From Spirochaetia bacterium UBA2205 (GTDB lineage Bacteria; Spirochaetota; UBA4802; UB4802): a stretch of 64,000 bases of DNA. Positions 43,425 through 52,761 of the stretch are shown here, piece by piece. Within the stretch, counting starts at the first letter, position 1, and every line of letters starts with the position of its first letter. Under the pieces are notes generated by a model. The model saw only the letters and a program-made list of their open reading frames with translations, had not been told where the DNA came from and searched no databases. The stretch lies in contig DCUV01000060.1 of assembly GCA_002328585.1 (NCBI GenBank), positions 62,001-126,000 of the forward strand, given 5' to 3'. Position numbers and translations under genes: made by a program.

Positions 43425-44669
43425 TTATTGTATATTTTTTATAATATCCTTGATGGTATATATGTTTTCAGTATTATCGATATCAATATTTGCTTTAACC
43501 AGAGCTCTTGCAATGTTTATTAAACAATTATCGTTTAAGGTTTTAATATCATTCATTAACATCATATCAATAATACCAGGCAAAAGAAGATATGAGTTTT
43601 CTATATTAAGATATTCGTTTGCTTTAACACCCCTTTCTTCAGATATTAACATATCAAAATGAATGGCTGGATTAGACAATACTAATTGTCCTTTCTGAAG
43701 CTTATAATAATCGATATTTTCACAAATATCTGATACAAACAAAAGTATATCTGCATTTTCAAAGACATTATCAGTGTTGGTTGCTATACCGCTTTCCTTT
43801 TCAAAATAGTAAAGGTTTTTTTCATTAGGATCAAAACCTAATACTTTGCTACACCCAATACTGTTTAACAATCGAGTACATCGAAGTAAAGATGTTGTTA
43901 CGCCAATGAATCCAACAACGGAATCTGATAATTTGATGTTATGCAACTTCAATAGATTCATTATTTTTACAGTAATATAAAGTGGTATCTCATCAAATTC
44001 TCTATTAATAATAGGGGGTGTTACCTCACTCATCTGATAGAATAATGATATATCTTCTATGTTATTCATAATGGCAACACGCATCAAGGCATAATTGCCT
44101 GAAACAGAGTAAAGTGTTTTTATAATATCTTCTTTTGATTTATATTTCAACAAAAGGGGTTGAGGATTATAATTATTGCAATGGCTAATAATGAGTGAAT
44201 CACGTTCGATCAGGAGATAATTATATATTTCATGTGGTTGGAATTCATTTTTTTCTTCATTTAGGATAATCATCCCAATATTTTTTGATATACCTGTGTA
44301 TCGATAGGTATCTTTTGTTATGGTGTTATCTTTAATCAACTCAAAATATCCCAGAACTTTGCCCTCAAATTCATCTGGAGTTTCAAATGGTATCTTGCTA
44401 CAAACTTTAAGCAGTCCACCATCTATGCCTTGATTCATCATGTCACTGCATTCAATTAGTGTGCATTCTTTCGTTATCCATTGTAATATTTTTTCTTTAA
44501 ATAATCTTCTATCAGTATAAACAAGTTCTGCTTTATATATTTTATAGGTATGTTCAGATGATATATAATTAATGCTTTGAATGGTACAATCTGTTTGGAT
44601 GACTTTTTGAATAAATAATAAAAAATTTTTATCATCACATCGGAAGGTTAGAGTAATATATAATTTCAT
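43425..44669 (-). CDS. ACT-domain malic enzyme homologue lacking catalytic residues
   Basis: 414 aa from ATG 44669 (GGAGGAAAT). It follows the ACT-type bacterial malic enzyme from end to end: ACT domain (residues 1-85), SKIPFETPDEF (family SKVPLKTRDDL), IEDIS (metal-binding LEDIS, kept), NAD domain SVVGFIGVTTSLLRCTRLLNSIG, LSNPAIHF (family LSNPxPEI) and LLLPGIIDMML (FPGI). But the catalytic Tyr motif (AYTPGV) is replaced by KVLGYF, the MEGKA Lys by ERDSL, and HDDQHGTA by REFDEIPL. As read here it cannot decarboxylate malate; it may be a regulatory or sensor protein. A hairpin precedes the gene. Confidence 0.75.
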   Translation of the reverse strand: MKLYITLTFRCDDKNFLLFIQKVIQTDCTIQSINYISSEHTYKIYKAELVYTDRRLFKEKILQWITKECTLIECSDMMNQGIDGGLLKVCSKIPFETPDEFEGKVLGYFELIKDNTITKDTYRYTGISKNIGMIILNEEKNEFQPHEIYNYLLIERDSLIISHCNNYNPQPLLLKYKSKEDIIKTLYSVSGNYALMRVAIMNNIEDISLFYQMSEVTPPIINREFDEIPLYITVKIMNLLKLHNIKLSDSVVGFIGVTTSLLRCTRLLNSIGCSKVLGFDPNEKNLYYFEKESGIATNTDNVFENADILLFVSDICENIDYYKLQKGQLVLSNPAIHFDMLISEERGVKANEYLNIENSYLLLPGIIDMMLMNDIKTLNDNCLINIARALVKANIDIDNTENIYTIKDIIKNIQ

Positions 44670-44689
44670 ATTTCCTCCAAAAAAAGATG

Positions 44690-44712
44690 AAAACAATCAC
44701 TATCATTGTTTT
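44690..44712 (-). promoter_or_regulatory. Hairpin just upstream of the malic-like gene
   Basis: AAAACAAT / ATTGTTTT with a 7-base loop, 21 bases before the ATG. On the minus strand a T-rich stretch (CATCTTTTTTTGG) follows, so it could terminate transcription from the flavoprotein gene or act as a leader or operator. Confidence 0.45.
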
Positions 44713-44812
44713 ATCGGGAAAAAATTGCTAATAATAAACATTTATCTACTTTCAGTAAAGTCAAACTCTTCAAAGTATCCTTGTAAACGGGAATACATAA
44801 CCACTCATATTT

Positions 44813-45394
44813 TTATAATACTGTAAGTATATATCGGGTTGTTTGTTCTACCTTTTTCATAATATCGGCATTTTCTATATCATTTTTGCTATTTATATTT
44901 GGCAATAATAAGAAGTTGTCCTCATCATAGTGATACTGTAATGAATTGAAATAATGTCGTAATGTAATTTTTCCCGGCATAAACATATCATAATAATTTC
45001 CTCCACCAATTAATATAGCCATTGCATGTCGTTTTGTTTGTGATGGATTATTCTTATAGTATTCCCAGAAAACCTGGCAGCGGTCGATAATTGCTTTTAG
45101 AGGTGAAGGAAGATGCGAAAAATACAATGGTGATGCAACAATCAGGAATGTACTTTGTTTTATGGTAGCGTAAAGCATATCCATATCATCGTGGAAAATA
45201 CAGCCAAATTCATTATGGCAAAATCCACAGTCTATACATGGATGTACATGTAGTTCATAGGCAAAATGTATTGTTTTTGTTATGTTCGATAGTTCCTTAA
45301 AAAGTAATTGCAAAATTGCAACTGTATTTCCTTCTTTATGAGGACTTCCGCAAAGAACAACCACATCATAATTAGTCTTCTTTGATTCTTGCAA
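44813..45394 (-). CDS. NADPH-dependent FMN reductase / iron-sulfur flavoprotein-like
   Basis: 193 aa flavodoxin-like fold: [18 protein letters not shown] (FMN phosphate loop), then a Cys group [24 protein letters not shown] that in this family may bind a 4Fe-4S cluster, and [22 protein letters not shown] (second FMN loop). Probably an electron carrier or quinone/FMN reductase. The start seems to be TTG 45394, overlapping the PIN/TRAM gene by 23 bases; GGGAG is about ten bases before. A GTG ten codons later is the alternative. Confidence 0.82.
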   Translation of the reverse strand: MQESKKTNYDVVVLCGSPHKEGNTVAILQLLFKELSNITKTIHFAYELHVHPCIDCGFCHNEFGCIFHDDMDMLYATIKQSTFLIVASPLYFSHLPSPLKAIIDRCQVFWEYYKNNPSQTKRHAMAILIGGGNYYDMFMPGKITLRHYFNSLQYHYDEDNFLLLPNINSKNDIENADIMKKVEQTTRYILTVL

Positions 45395-46373
45395 AGATCA
45401 TTCTCCCTGCGGTTGTTTGGAGTACTGAAGTAACTATCACATCGACCGTTGAATTTAACCGTGATCTCCCATTTTCCACTACTACCATAGTCCCATCATC
45501 AAGATATCCAATTGCTTGATTGGGGTCTTTCCCTTCTTTTATTAATGAAACAGACATCTCCTCGCCCGGTAGCACTATTGGTCTGAGAGCGTTTGAAAGC
45601 TGGTTAATATTTAAAACTTTAACGCCATGGAACTCAGCAACTTTGTTGAGATTAAAATCATTGGTGATAATTTTTGCAGTCATAAGCTTGGCTAATTTAA
45701 CCAATTTTGCATCAACTTCTGAAACTTCTGGAAAATCAACATCAGAAATTTTTACTAAAATTCTCTGATCCTTCTGCATTTTATTGAGTATGTCTAAACC
45801 TCGTCTTCCTCTATTACGCTTAATAGAATCAGATGAATCAGCTATCATTTGCAATTCATTCAATACAAAATTGGGAATCACAAGAATACCTTCAATAAAT
45901 CCAGTATCACAGATATCTGAAATACGACCATCTATAATAACGCTGGTATCAAGAATTTTATATGATGCTCCATCCCTTGCTTCATCACGTTTTACAGGAA
46001 CTATCGCATCAAAAATTGCAATATCATCACAATTTATTATAAAAAATAATACCGATCCAAATCCTATAATGTGATAAATAATGGCACTTATAATGTTTAT
46101 TGTGTTTGATTGCATGGTAAGGGGTAATGATTTAAATGCTATCACTAAAAGATGTGCAAAGATGAGCCCTATAAAAATGCCAACCAGCGCTGCAATAACC
46201 ATCCTTGTTGAGATAGTATGTGAAATATATTCTATTGCAATAATTAGTATAAGTGCTATAGCAGATGCAATCACAGCAGCTATTATAGCTGATTGCACTG
46301 AAATCTGGTAAAAATATAAACCGGTAACAACAGCTGAAGTAATAATAAATAAGAAACGTATAATTGCTATCAT
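45372..46373 (-). CDS. PIN/TRAM-domain membrane protein (YacL-like)
   Basis: 333 aa from ATG 46373. Four to five N-terminal membrane helices (residues 1-125) carry a cytoplasmic PIN nuclease domain ([15 protein letters not shown]...LDTS and IDGR Asp residues, [22 protein letters not shown]) and a C-terminal TRAM domain (GQ-like [32 protein letters not shown]). In Firmicutes and spirochaetes this gene sits near carD, as here. The role is uncertain; ribosome- or RNA-linked cleavage is a possibility. AAAGGAGT lies 11 bases before the ATG. Confidence 0.9.
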   Translation of the reverse strand: MIAIIRFLFIITSAVVTGLYFYQISVQSAIIAAVIASAIALILIIAIEYISHTISTRMVIAALVGIFIGLIFAHLLVIAFKSLPLTMQSNTINIISAIIYHIIGFGSVLFFIINCDDIAIFDAIVPVKRDEARDGASYKILDTSVIIDGRISDICDTGFIEGILVIPNFVLNELQMIADSSDSIKRNRGRRGLDILNKMQKDQRILVKISDVDFPEVSEVDAKLVKLAKLMTAKIITNDFNLNKVAEFHGVKVLNINQLSNALRPIVLPGEEMSVSLIKEGKDPNQAIGYLDDGTMVVVENGRSRLNSTVDVIVTSVLQTTAGRMIFARIKED

Positions 46374-46498
46374 GGATGTATTGACTCCTTTATATATATT
46401 AAAATAAAATTTTGATAAAAAAAACATAATGGAACCATAAAGTTAAATATTTAATAAATAAAGTGACTGATACAAAAATTATAAACTGTAGTGAGCAA

Positions 46499-46978
46499 TT
46501 ATGAGGAAAGTGCATCTGATACAATGTTGCCAGCTTCATCAACATCAATATCCTTTGCTAAAGCTATCTCATGTATCATGAGCTGATAAGCATTCTCGTA
46601 AAGCTTACGTTCCATTATAGAAAGCTCTTTATCTTTTCCACGTTTATATAGATCCCTGGCAACCTCAGCCACTGCAAATATTGATCCACTTTTAATCTTA
46701 TCAACATTGTTTTGATAACGAATTTTCCAGTCATCCTCGGTCTCAATGTCTGTTTGGCGTAACAGATTTAATACTTTTGTTACATCCTTTTTTGGAATAA
46801 CCTTCCTCAACCCTATGGACTCTGCCTTTGCGGTAGGAATCATAACCTTCATGCCACTGTTGATGATTGTTATAAGATAAAATTCATTTCTTTTGTTTAA
46901 TACTACCTTTTTTTCGATAGCGTTTATGATACCTACCCCATGTAAAGGATACACTATCTTATCACCTATTTTAAACAT
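46499..46978 (-). CDS. carD: CarD-family transcription regulator
   Basis: 159 aa. N-terminal RNA-polymerase-interacting Tudor-like domain (FKIGDKIVYPLHGVGIINAIE...FYLITIINSGMKVMIPTAKAESIGLRKVI), followed by a helical DNA-binding domain (LLRQTDIETEDDWKIRYQNNVDKIKSGSIFAVAEVARDLYKRGKDKELSIMERKLYENA). It binds RNAP at promoters and stabilises open complexes. Full length. About 125 bp upstream of the PIN/TRAM gene on the same strand. Confidence 0.93.
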   Translation of the reverse strand: MFKIGDKIVYPLHGVGIINAIEKKVVLNKRNEFYLITIINSGMKVMIPTAKAESIGLRKVIPKKDVTKVLNLLRQTDIETEDDWKIRYQNNVDKIKSGSIFAVAEVARDLYKRGKDKELSIMERKLYENAYQLMIHEIALAKDIDVDEAGNIVSDALSS

Positions 46979-47136
46979 AGGATACCCTCAAAATAAATTA
47001 ACCCACATTAGATAACTTATAAATTAATAATTGTAGCACATAATTTTAATAAAATCAAGTAGAAAATTTTTTTTAAGAAAGTATTATAGGATAGTAATAA
47101 AGTTTGTTATTTTATCGTGAAACTTGATAATATCTA

Positions 47137-49539
47137 TTAATCCTCATTTTTCAAACCTTCTTTTTCCATATATTGTTCAAAAACAGATTTCATATTATAG
47201 TGTATTCCATTACAAATGCAACGAGGAGTTCCGCCAGGTATCATTAAATCACTGATTAATTCATGACAATTTGGACCAGGTGCACAGCCTGAATATTTAC
47301 AGGTAGCACCATAAAAAACATCTTTTGGTTGAGCTGGCCATTGAGGATCCGGCATCCCATTGTAAACTTCTTTCATATAAAATCCCCATATGGGCGCTGC
47401 TACTGCTGCACCAGCCTGATGTCGTCCCAATGACATAAAAGGTTTATCATATCCAACCCAAACAACTGTTGCGATATCAGGAGTAAAACCACAAAACCAT
47501 GCATCTGTCCAGTTTTGCGTAGTGCCTGTTTTCCCTGCACATTTTTTGTCAAATTTTGCAATTAAACGCAAAGCCTCAGTAGGTGTACCACTTTCTGCAA
47601 CAGTCTGCATTAATGATGTCATTATATAATTTACATTTTCAGGAATAATCTGAATTGAACCGTTTGCTTCTTTTGCTGCAATTATATTGCCAACATCTTC
47701 TTCAATATTTTCTATTTCGTTGCCATCTCTATCGGTAATATAACGAATGGAAAATGGAATGACATCCCTCCCTCTGTTAGCATAAATCGCATATCCTGTT
47801 GCCATTTCTAATGGTGTTAATTCTGAACTTCCTAAAGCTAATGATGGCCCGGGATGGAAGCGTGAAGGAGAAACCTTTAATATGCGCGATGCAAAATCTA
47901 TGATAGTATCTGCACCTATGATATCATATATCCGTACTGAAATTACATTGATTGATGCGGCAAGAGCCCTCCTTAAATGAACCATTCCCATAAATTCGCC
48001 TTCATAGTTATCCGGGCTCCAGGTGCTTCCCTGAGCATCAATATCAACAATAGGTGCATCTGGAAGAGCCATGGCTGTATTAATTAATTTTGACTCAATA
48101 CCTGCACCATAAACAAATGGTTTAAATGCTGAACCAGGCTGACGGCGAGCCTGAGTTGATCTGTTATATTGATTGCTTACAGCAAATTCTGATCCACCCA
48201 CCATTGTCGTTATATATCCAGTTTTAGGTTCAATAGCTATAAGAGCCCCTTCAACTTTTAATGAAGAAGAAATCCCACTGGTCACTATCATAAATTTTTC
48301 AATATCATTATGCATTGCATCAACATTGCATAATAACGCTAAAAGCTCCATTTCATTCAACAGATTATCAACCATATATTTTTTGAATATTGTTTCTGTA
48401 TCACTTTTGACGATAATTCTGGGTAAATTAAAAAGAAGTCCTAACTGGTGGTATACAGAGAATAATCCTCTATCAACAGCTCCTGAAAGATATTGATTGG
48501 CACGAGCAGATATCTCATTTTGCTTGGTTAATCCTTCCACAAGATATTTTTCACCTGCTTGTTGTCGTTTCAAGTTTAATGTGGTATATACTTGTAATCC
48601 TTCATTATACACTACATCCTTTCCATATCGGGAAATAAGAATCTGACGCACGTAATCTGTAAAAAACGGGGCATTATCCACGATTTTTGAATATGCGGTT
48701 TTAGTAGGAAATTCAGTTTTTATTGTATCAACAAAAATGGGCCAGAAAGATGTAAATACTTCTTTGGCTTTTTCATTAGTTAAATAGCCACAGTCAACCA
48801 TTCTGTTTAGAATATCCCAATTTTTAATATAAGCATTACGGGTATTCATAAATGGGGAGTACCGACCAGGAGCTGAAGGTAATGCAGCTAAAACACTTCC
48901 TTCGGCCAGGCTAAGAAATCTAACCTCTTTATTGAAGAAAAGCTCAGCAGCAGATGCAATCCCATAACATCCGTGTCCTAAATAAATTTGGTTAAAGTAC
49001 ATTTCAAGAATTTCATCTTTGGTGAATTTCTTTTCAATTTGCAATGTTAAAACTAATTCTAATGCTTTGCGGGTAAATGTTCTTTCGCCTGATGTAAAAA
49101 GCCGTTTTGCCAATTGCTGGGTAATGGTTGAGCCGCCCTGTACAATTTTAAGAGAAATAATATTTTTAACCATTGCCCGTGTCATTGCCATCGGACTTAT
49201 TCCTATATGCGAATAGAAGTCCTGATCCTCAGTTGCAACAAAAGCCCTTATCAATGTTTTTGGAAGTTCTTCAAATGATACTAGATCACGTTTTTCTTGA
49301 AAAAGTTCGGCAATAAGTTCACCGTTAACATCATACAGTTTAGTAGGAACACTTGGCTGGAAACGCTTTAAATTATCTATACCAAGACAATTTTGTACCT
49401 GAGCAACAATGTACCCAAAAAGCAAACCGCCAATGAGTGATACTATTATAATCCCGTAAAACCATGTGCGAGTGTCATGCATGTATTTAATTATAAACTG
49501 CTTAAAACTGTTTAACCAGACTTTCAAACGCTCTTTCAC
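47137..49539 (-). CDS. Penicillin-binding protein 1A (transglycosylase/transpeptidase)
   Basis: 800 aa bifunctional class A PBP. One membrane anchor (GIIIVSLIGGLLFGYIVAQ), a GT51 transglycosylase domain (FVATEDQDFYSHIGI with the catalytic Glu, QGGSTITQQLAKRLF, EIYFNQ-like EMYFNQIYLGHGCYGIASAA), then the transpeptidase domain (PGSAFKPFVYG with the active Ser, ASIN motif, GKTGTTQ). The start is GTG 49539 with GAGGTCAGAACAAC before it. The C-terminal tail has a Cys group (CKYSGCAPGPNC...CIC), which is odd for a periplasmic tail. Confidence 0.95.
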   Translation of the reverse strand: MKERLKVWLNSFKQFIIKYMHDTRTWFYGIIIVSLIGGLLFGYIVAQVQNCLGIDNLKRFQPSVPTKLYDVNGELIAELFQEKRDLVSFEELPKTLIRAFVATEDQDFYSHIGISPMAMTRAMVKNIISLKIVQGGSTITQQLAKRLFTSGERTFTRKALELVLTLQIEKKFTKDEILEMYFNQIYLGHGCYGIASAAELFFNKEVRFLSLAEGSVLAALPSAPGRYSPFMNTRNAYIKNWDILNRMVDCGYLTNEKAKEVFTSFWPIFVDTIKTEFPTKTAYSKIVDNAPFFTDYVRQILISRYGKDVVYNEGLQVYTTLNLKRQQAGEKYLVEGLTKQNEISARANQYLSGAVDRGLFSVYHQLGLLFNLPRIIVKSDTETIFKKYMVDNLLNEMELLALLCNVDAMHNDIEKFMIVTSGISSSLKVEGALIAIEPKTGYITTMVGGSEFAVSNQYNRSTQARRQPGSAFKPFVYGAGIESKLINTAMALPDAPIVDIDAQGSTWSPDNYEGEFMGMVHLRRALAASINVISVRIYDIIGADTIIDFASRILKVSPSRFHPGPSLALGSSELTPLEMATGYAIYANRGRDVIPFSIRYITDRDGNEIENIEEDVGNIIAAKEANGSIQIIPENVNYIMTSLMQTVAESGTPTEALRLIAKFDKKCAGKTGTTQNWTDAWFCGFTPDIATVVWVGYDKPFMSLGRHQAGAAVAAPIWGFYMKEVYNGMPDPQWPAQPKDVFYGATCKYSGCAPGPNCHELISDLMIPGGTPRCICNGIHYNMKSVFEQYMEKEGLKNED

Positions 49540-49605
49540 GTTGTTCTGACCTCAAATATTTATTATAGCAATATGGCTTTCAATTGGATAGTGGTGTCAA
49601 GTTCT

Positions 49606-49815
49606 TTACCGAGAATGAGTTTTATATATCCGAACAATATAGCCAATAATTATTAATACTATCGCTACAGCTAAAACAACTGCTGCTCCATAAGCCAAAA
49701 AGCCTATTATAAAGCCTATTAATTTAAATAATAGCGGGATAATATAGCGAAAGGTTATATATACTACAGCGATTATTCCCGCTATTATTAATATATACTG
49801 TGCATACTTATTCAT
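49606..49815 (-). CDS. Small membrane protein, 69 aa, unknown
   Basis: Two hydrophobic segments (QYILIIAGIIAVVYITFRYIIPLLF and LIGFIIGFLAYGAAVVLAVAIVLIIIGYIV) with a basic C-terminus (RIYKTHSR). It stands between HtrA (20 bp upstream) and PBP1A on the same strand, which suggests one envelope operon. No family is recognised. Confidence 0.6.
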   Translation of the reverse strand: MNKYAQYILIIAGIIAVVYITFRYIIPLLFKLIGFIIGFLAYGAAVVLAVAIVLIIIGYIVRIYKTHSR

Positions 49816-49835
49816 ATTGTGTATACTTTCAATAA

Positions 49836-50981
49836 CTATGGCCTTTCTTTTACCGTAACAAATAAGTAGATTTTTTGTTTATTACGCCATACACCAACTT
49901 TTAAGGTTTTGCCAATAGGTGTCTTGTTGACAATTTCTATAAGATCTTCATACGATTTGATATTCTTATCATCAACTGATATAATGACATCACCTGGTTG
50001 TATACCAGCTTTTTCAGCAGGGCTGTTTTCCATAATACCACCAACAAGAGCACCTTCAGTATTTTTAAGCCCCAATTCATTTGCATATTCTTCAGTCAAT
50101 GGAACTATCTGTACGCCAATATAGCCGGTTTTAACTTTTTTATACTTCTTTAACTGCTCTAAAATAGCTTTAGCCGTATTAATAGGGATTGCAAATCCAA
50201 TCCCCATATAACCACCACTCTGGGAATAAATCATGCGGTTAATGCCTATAACCTCCCCATTAATATTAACCAGAGGCCCACCAGAATTTCCGGGGTTAAT
50301 TGCTGCATCAGTCTGTATATGCGACTGTGAACCACCCATCATATCTACATCCTTTCGGCTTGTAGCGCTGATAACTCCAACAGTAAATGTACGATCCAAT
50401 CCAAATGGATTTCCAATAGCAATTGCCCAATCTCCAACCTTTACTTGATCAGAGTCACCTAAAAAAACAGGTTCAAGCTTTTCGCCAGGATTTATTTTCA
50501 GTAATGCCAGATCTGTTCTCTGGTCATATCCAACAATTGTGGCTTTGTACTCTTTATTTTTAACCTTTACCTTTACTGAATCAACATTTGCAATGACATG
50601 GTAGTTAGTACAGATATAACCATCGCTTGATAGAACAAAACCACTCCCCAATCCGGTACGTTTCTGTTTACGTGATTTTTGTTCGGGAATCCCAAAAAAT
50701 TGGCGGAAAAAGGGATCATCAAAAAAAGGGTTTGGAGGCAACTCAACCACCTGTTCGGTTGTAATAAAAACTACCCTGTCTTTATATAATTCATAAATCT
50801 TTCTGAAAGTGTCCTGAATCTCAATAGCACGAGCTGTTTCCTGATCCCCCTTCAATGGGGAACTACTGTTGTTGCCAAATACCGAAGGTTCGCTATTGGA
50901 ACAGGAAAAGTTATTAAAAACAAAGAACACTACACCTATGAGAAGTATAATAGGAACTATCTGCAATATTTTCCTTTTCAT
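49836..50981 (-). CDS. HtrA/DegP-type serine protease with one PDZ domain
   Basis: 381 aa envelope protease. Possible lipobox in the N-terminal segment (FNNFSC, Cys27). Trypsin-like domain with the triad His128 (TNYHVI), Asp157 (RTDLALL) and Ser233 (GNSGGPL). One PDZ domain (about 290-375, EYANELGLKNTEGALVGGIMENSPAEKAGIQPGDVIISVDD). It degrades or guards misfolded envelope proteins. Only one PDZ places it with DegS- or HtrA-type forms. Confidence 0.94.
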   Translation of the reverse strand: MKRKILQIVPIILLIGVVFFVFNNFSCSNSEPSVFGNNSSSPLKGDQETARAIEIQDTFRKIYELYKDRVVFITTEQVVELPPNPFFDDPFFRQFFGIPEQKSRKQKRTGLGSGFVLSSDGYICTNYHVIANVDSVKVKVKNKEYKATIVGYDQRTDLALLKINPGEKLEPVFLGDSDQVKVGDWAIAIGNPFGLDRTFTVGVISATSRKDVDMMGGSQSHIQTDAAINPGNSGGPLVNINGEVIGINRMIYSQSGGYMGIGFAIPINTAKAILEQLKKYKKVKTGYIGVQIVPLTEEYANELGLKNTEGALVGGIMENSPAEKAGIQPGDVIISVDDKNIKSYEDLIEIVNKTPIGKTLKVGVWRNKQKIYLFVTVKERP

Positions 50982-51134
50982 TGTTATCTCCTAATTGCTA
51001 TTAATTATTAAATCAGAAGTTATCATATAGTAGAGGCTACGTTTGTCCAATAATTTTATAATTGAGTAAAAAATTAATAAAAAATATACACCATAATAAT
51101 ATATATTATCATTGTCAATATATAATAGCAATAT

Positions 51135-51800
51135 TTATATCACAACAATTTCTTTCAGCAAGCTGTAGTGTTCATTAATCTGTTTAATCATCGCCATATC
51201 ACCGTTATACCTATCGGGATGGTATTTTTTTACCAGTTCCCTGTAGCGCTTCTGTAACAATGACCTGTTACAGGTATCTATTGCATTAAATTGAAAGAAA
51301 GATAAAGCCTTCTCCACCTCCTTAAGGCTGGCAATATATTTATTAAAACCACGGTAAACCTTGATGAGCTCAACTGAAAATTCATAATTAATATTGTATG
51401 AATCACAATAAAATTTCATTAGTGGATCATAGAGGCAATTATGGTTGTATGGTTCGTAAAAGTTATAGTGAAACGAGCAATATATTCCATCAACTGTTTT
51501 CCTATTACAAAAGGCATCGCACCATGGGTCATAATGAATACACGCATTGTTTGTGGGATAGTTTCGTATAACAATATCCATGGGATGGATATATACCATT
51601 AAATGAAAATATTTTGGTGAGGTCTTAATAGTATATAAAGCATGAAACAGCGAAAAATGCTTTTGATATAGTGATGGATTATCCCCATTACATAGAGGAT
51701 CAACGCATTCTCGTATAACAACTGATTCTATAGCAGGATGTGACAAATTGAGGCAGTATGCAATCAATTTGTCTTCAGGAATAATTATGAGCTTATTCAT
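51135..51800 (-). CDS. C-terminal J-domain protein with unknown Cys-containing front part
   Basis: 221 aa from ATG 51800. The last 65 residues form a DnaJ-like J domain (ALSFFQFNAIDTCNRSLLQKRYRELVKKYHPDRYNGDMAMIKQINEHYSLLKEI) with the HPD motif. The first 155 residues have scattered Cys and His (CVDPLCNG, CIHYDPWCDAFCNRKT, CSFHYNFYEPYNHNC) in an unfamiliar layout. It should recruit an Hsp70. It overlaps the end of the lipoprotein gene by 8 bases (ATGAATAA), so they are co-translated. Confidence 0.78.
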   Translation of the reverse strand: MNKLIIIPEDKLIAYCLNLSHPAIESVVIRECVDPLCNGDNPSLYQKHFSLFHALYTIKTSPKYFHLMVYIHPMDIVIRNYPTNNACIHYDPWCDAFCNRKTVDGIYCSFHYNFYEPYNHNCLYDPLMKFYCDSYNINYEFSVELIKVYRGFNKYIASLKEVEKALSFFQFNAIDTCNRSLLQKRYRELVKKYHPDRYNGDMAMIKQINEHYSLLKEIVVI

Positions 51801-51990
51801 CAAAAGGCCCCTTTTTATATCGGCTGGCATCTTTTTTTTCTTTCTCGATAATATCTTTAAAAATGATAGAAAAATCATGTGATCCATCGATCTGTATCTG
51901 TTCCATGGGTACTTTGTTATCTTCATTTTTTTTGCACGATACCCCAAAAAACAGAATAGATATTATTAAACAAATTATTATCTTCCTCAT
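51793..51990 (-). CDS. Small lipoprotein, 65 aa
   Basis: Starts MRKIIICLIISILFFGVSC with a lipobox ending in Cys19, followed by a short charged tail (KKNEDNKVPMEQIQI...IEKEKKDASRYKKGP). No family is recognised. The longer frame (to 52059) is unlikely because the signal begins here. Coupled to the J-domain gene. Confidence 0.65.
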   Translation of the reverse strand: MRKIIICLIISILFFGVSCKKNEDNKVPMEQIQIDGSHDFSIIFKDIIEKEKKDASRYKKGPFDE

Positions 51991-52091
51991 AGAGTATAAT
52001 CCATTATATAAATATATTCTTATATCTACAAACATACAACACATGGTGTAATTTTTCAATATTGATTTTTTTGATCTTCAAAATTTTACTG

Positions 52092-52120
52092 TTGACATTA
52101 TTAATTCCATACAATACACT
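52092..52120 (+). promoter_or_regulatory. Strong sigma70-like promoter
   Basis: TTGACA at 52092-52097, 17-base spacer, TACACT at 52115-52120, 23 bases before the ATG at 52144. It is the best consensus match I saw in the window. Confidence 0.75.
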
Positions 52121-52143
52121 TACCGATGAACAGGGAGGATTCC

Positions 52144-52734
52144 ATGAGGATATCAAATAATTTGCCTGTACCGTCAATGATGGTACCATCAACAGGCAAA
52201 AAAACAGGTGCTCCTGTTGCACAAGTAAACAATGTACAGAATCATGTATCGTTGCAAAAATCGATTTCTGCATATACGGTTGTTCAGGAAGCTCATCAGC
52301 TTGTTACTATGGCTCTTAACATTTCATTTGAACTTATACAAAAAGCTTATTCTAAAGAATCCAGTTATACAGAAATAATTGCTAAACTTGCTACCATAGA
52401 CAGCTATTTCAACAGATTATCACCTGGTACAGCAAATGTTCCTGCTATCTCACCTGCTGATGTTGTTGAAGAATCATCTCAAGAAATTACTCAACTACAG
52501 AAAGCGGTTACTAACAATGATATAAAAGCAATGAATGCTATACATAATAGTTTAATTAATAACTCACAAATACTGGACAGCTATAAGCAAACACTATCAC
52601 GTGCCTTAGGAGGTACCGATACCGATAGTCCCGATATAAACGTAATTAAGAAAATTATTGAAGACAATGCATCAAACGCGTTGATAGTTCATCAACCGTT
52701 ACATCATGACAATGTTAAAAAGTTGTTATCATAA
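52144..52734 (+). CDS. Helical protein of unknown function
   Basis: 196 aa from ATG 52144 (AGGGAGG, 5-base gap); a weaker ATG lies six codons earlier. The N-terminal 45 residues are low-complexity (Pro, Ser, Val, Asn), then mostly alpha-helical (SISAYTVVQEAHQLVTMALNISFELIQKAYSK, ISPADVVEESSQEITQLQKAVTNNDIKAMNAIH). There is no signal peptide or membrane helix. A flexible front with a helical body recalls secreted or flagellar-rod-type proteins, but no family is recognised. It has its own strong promoter and a partner gene 27 bp on. Confidence 0.55.
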   Translation: MRISNNLPVPSMMVPSTGKKTGAPVAQVNNVQNHVSLQKSISAYTVVQEAHQLVTMALNISFELIQKAYSKESSYTEIIAKLATIDSYFNRLSPGTANVPAISPADVVEESSQEITQLQKAVTNNDIKAMNAIHNSLINNSQILDSYKQTLSRALGGTDTDSPDINVIKKIIEDNASNALIVHQPLHHDNVKKLLS

Positions 52735-52761
52735 TTATTGATTATTATGAAAGGGTGAAAC

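Noticed and set aside
43342..43662. 106-aa plus-strand frame
   Set aside because: It is antisense to the malic-like gene and overlaps the Cache-like gene in another frame, without a ribosome site.
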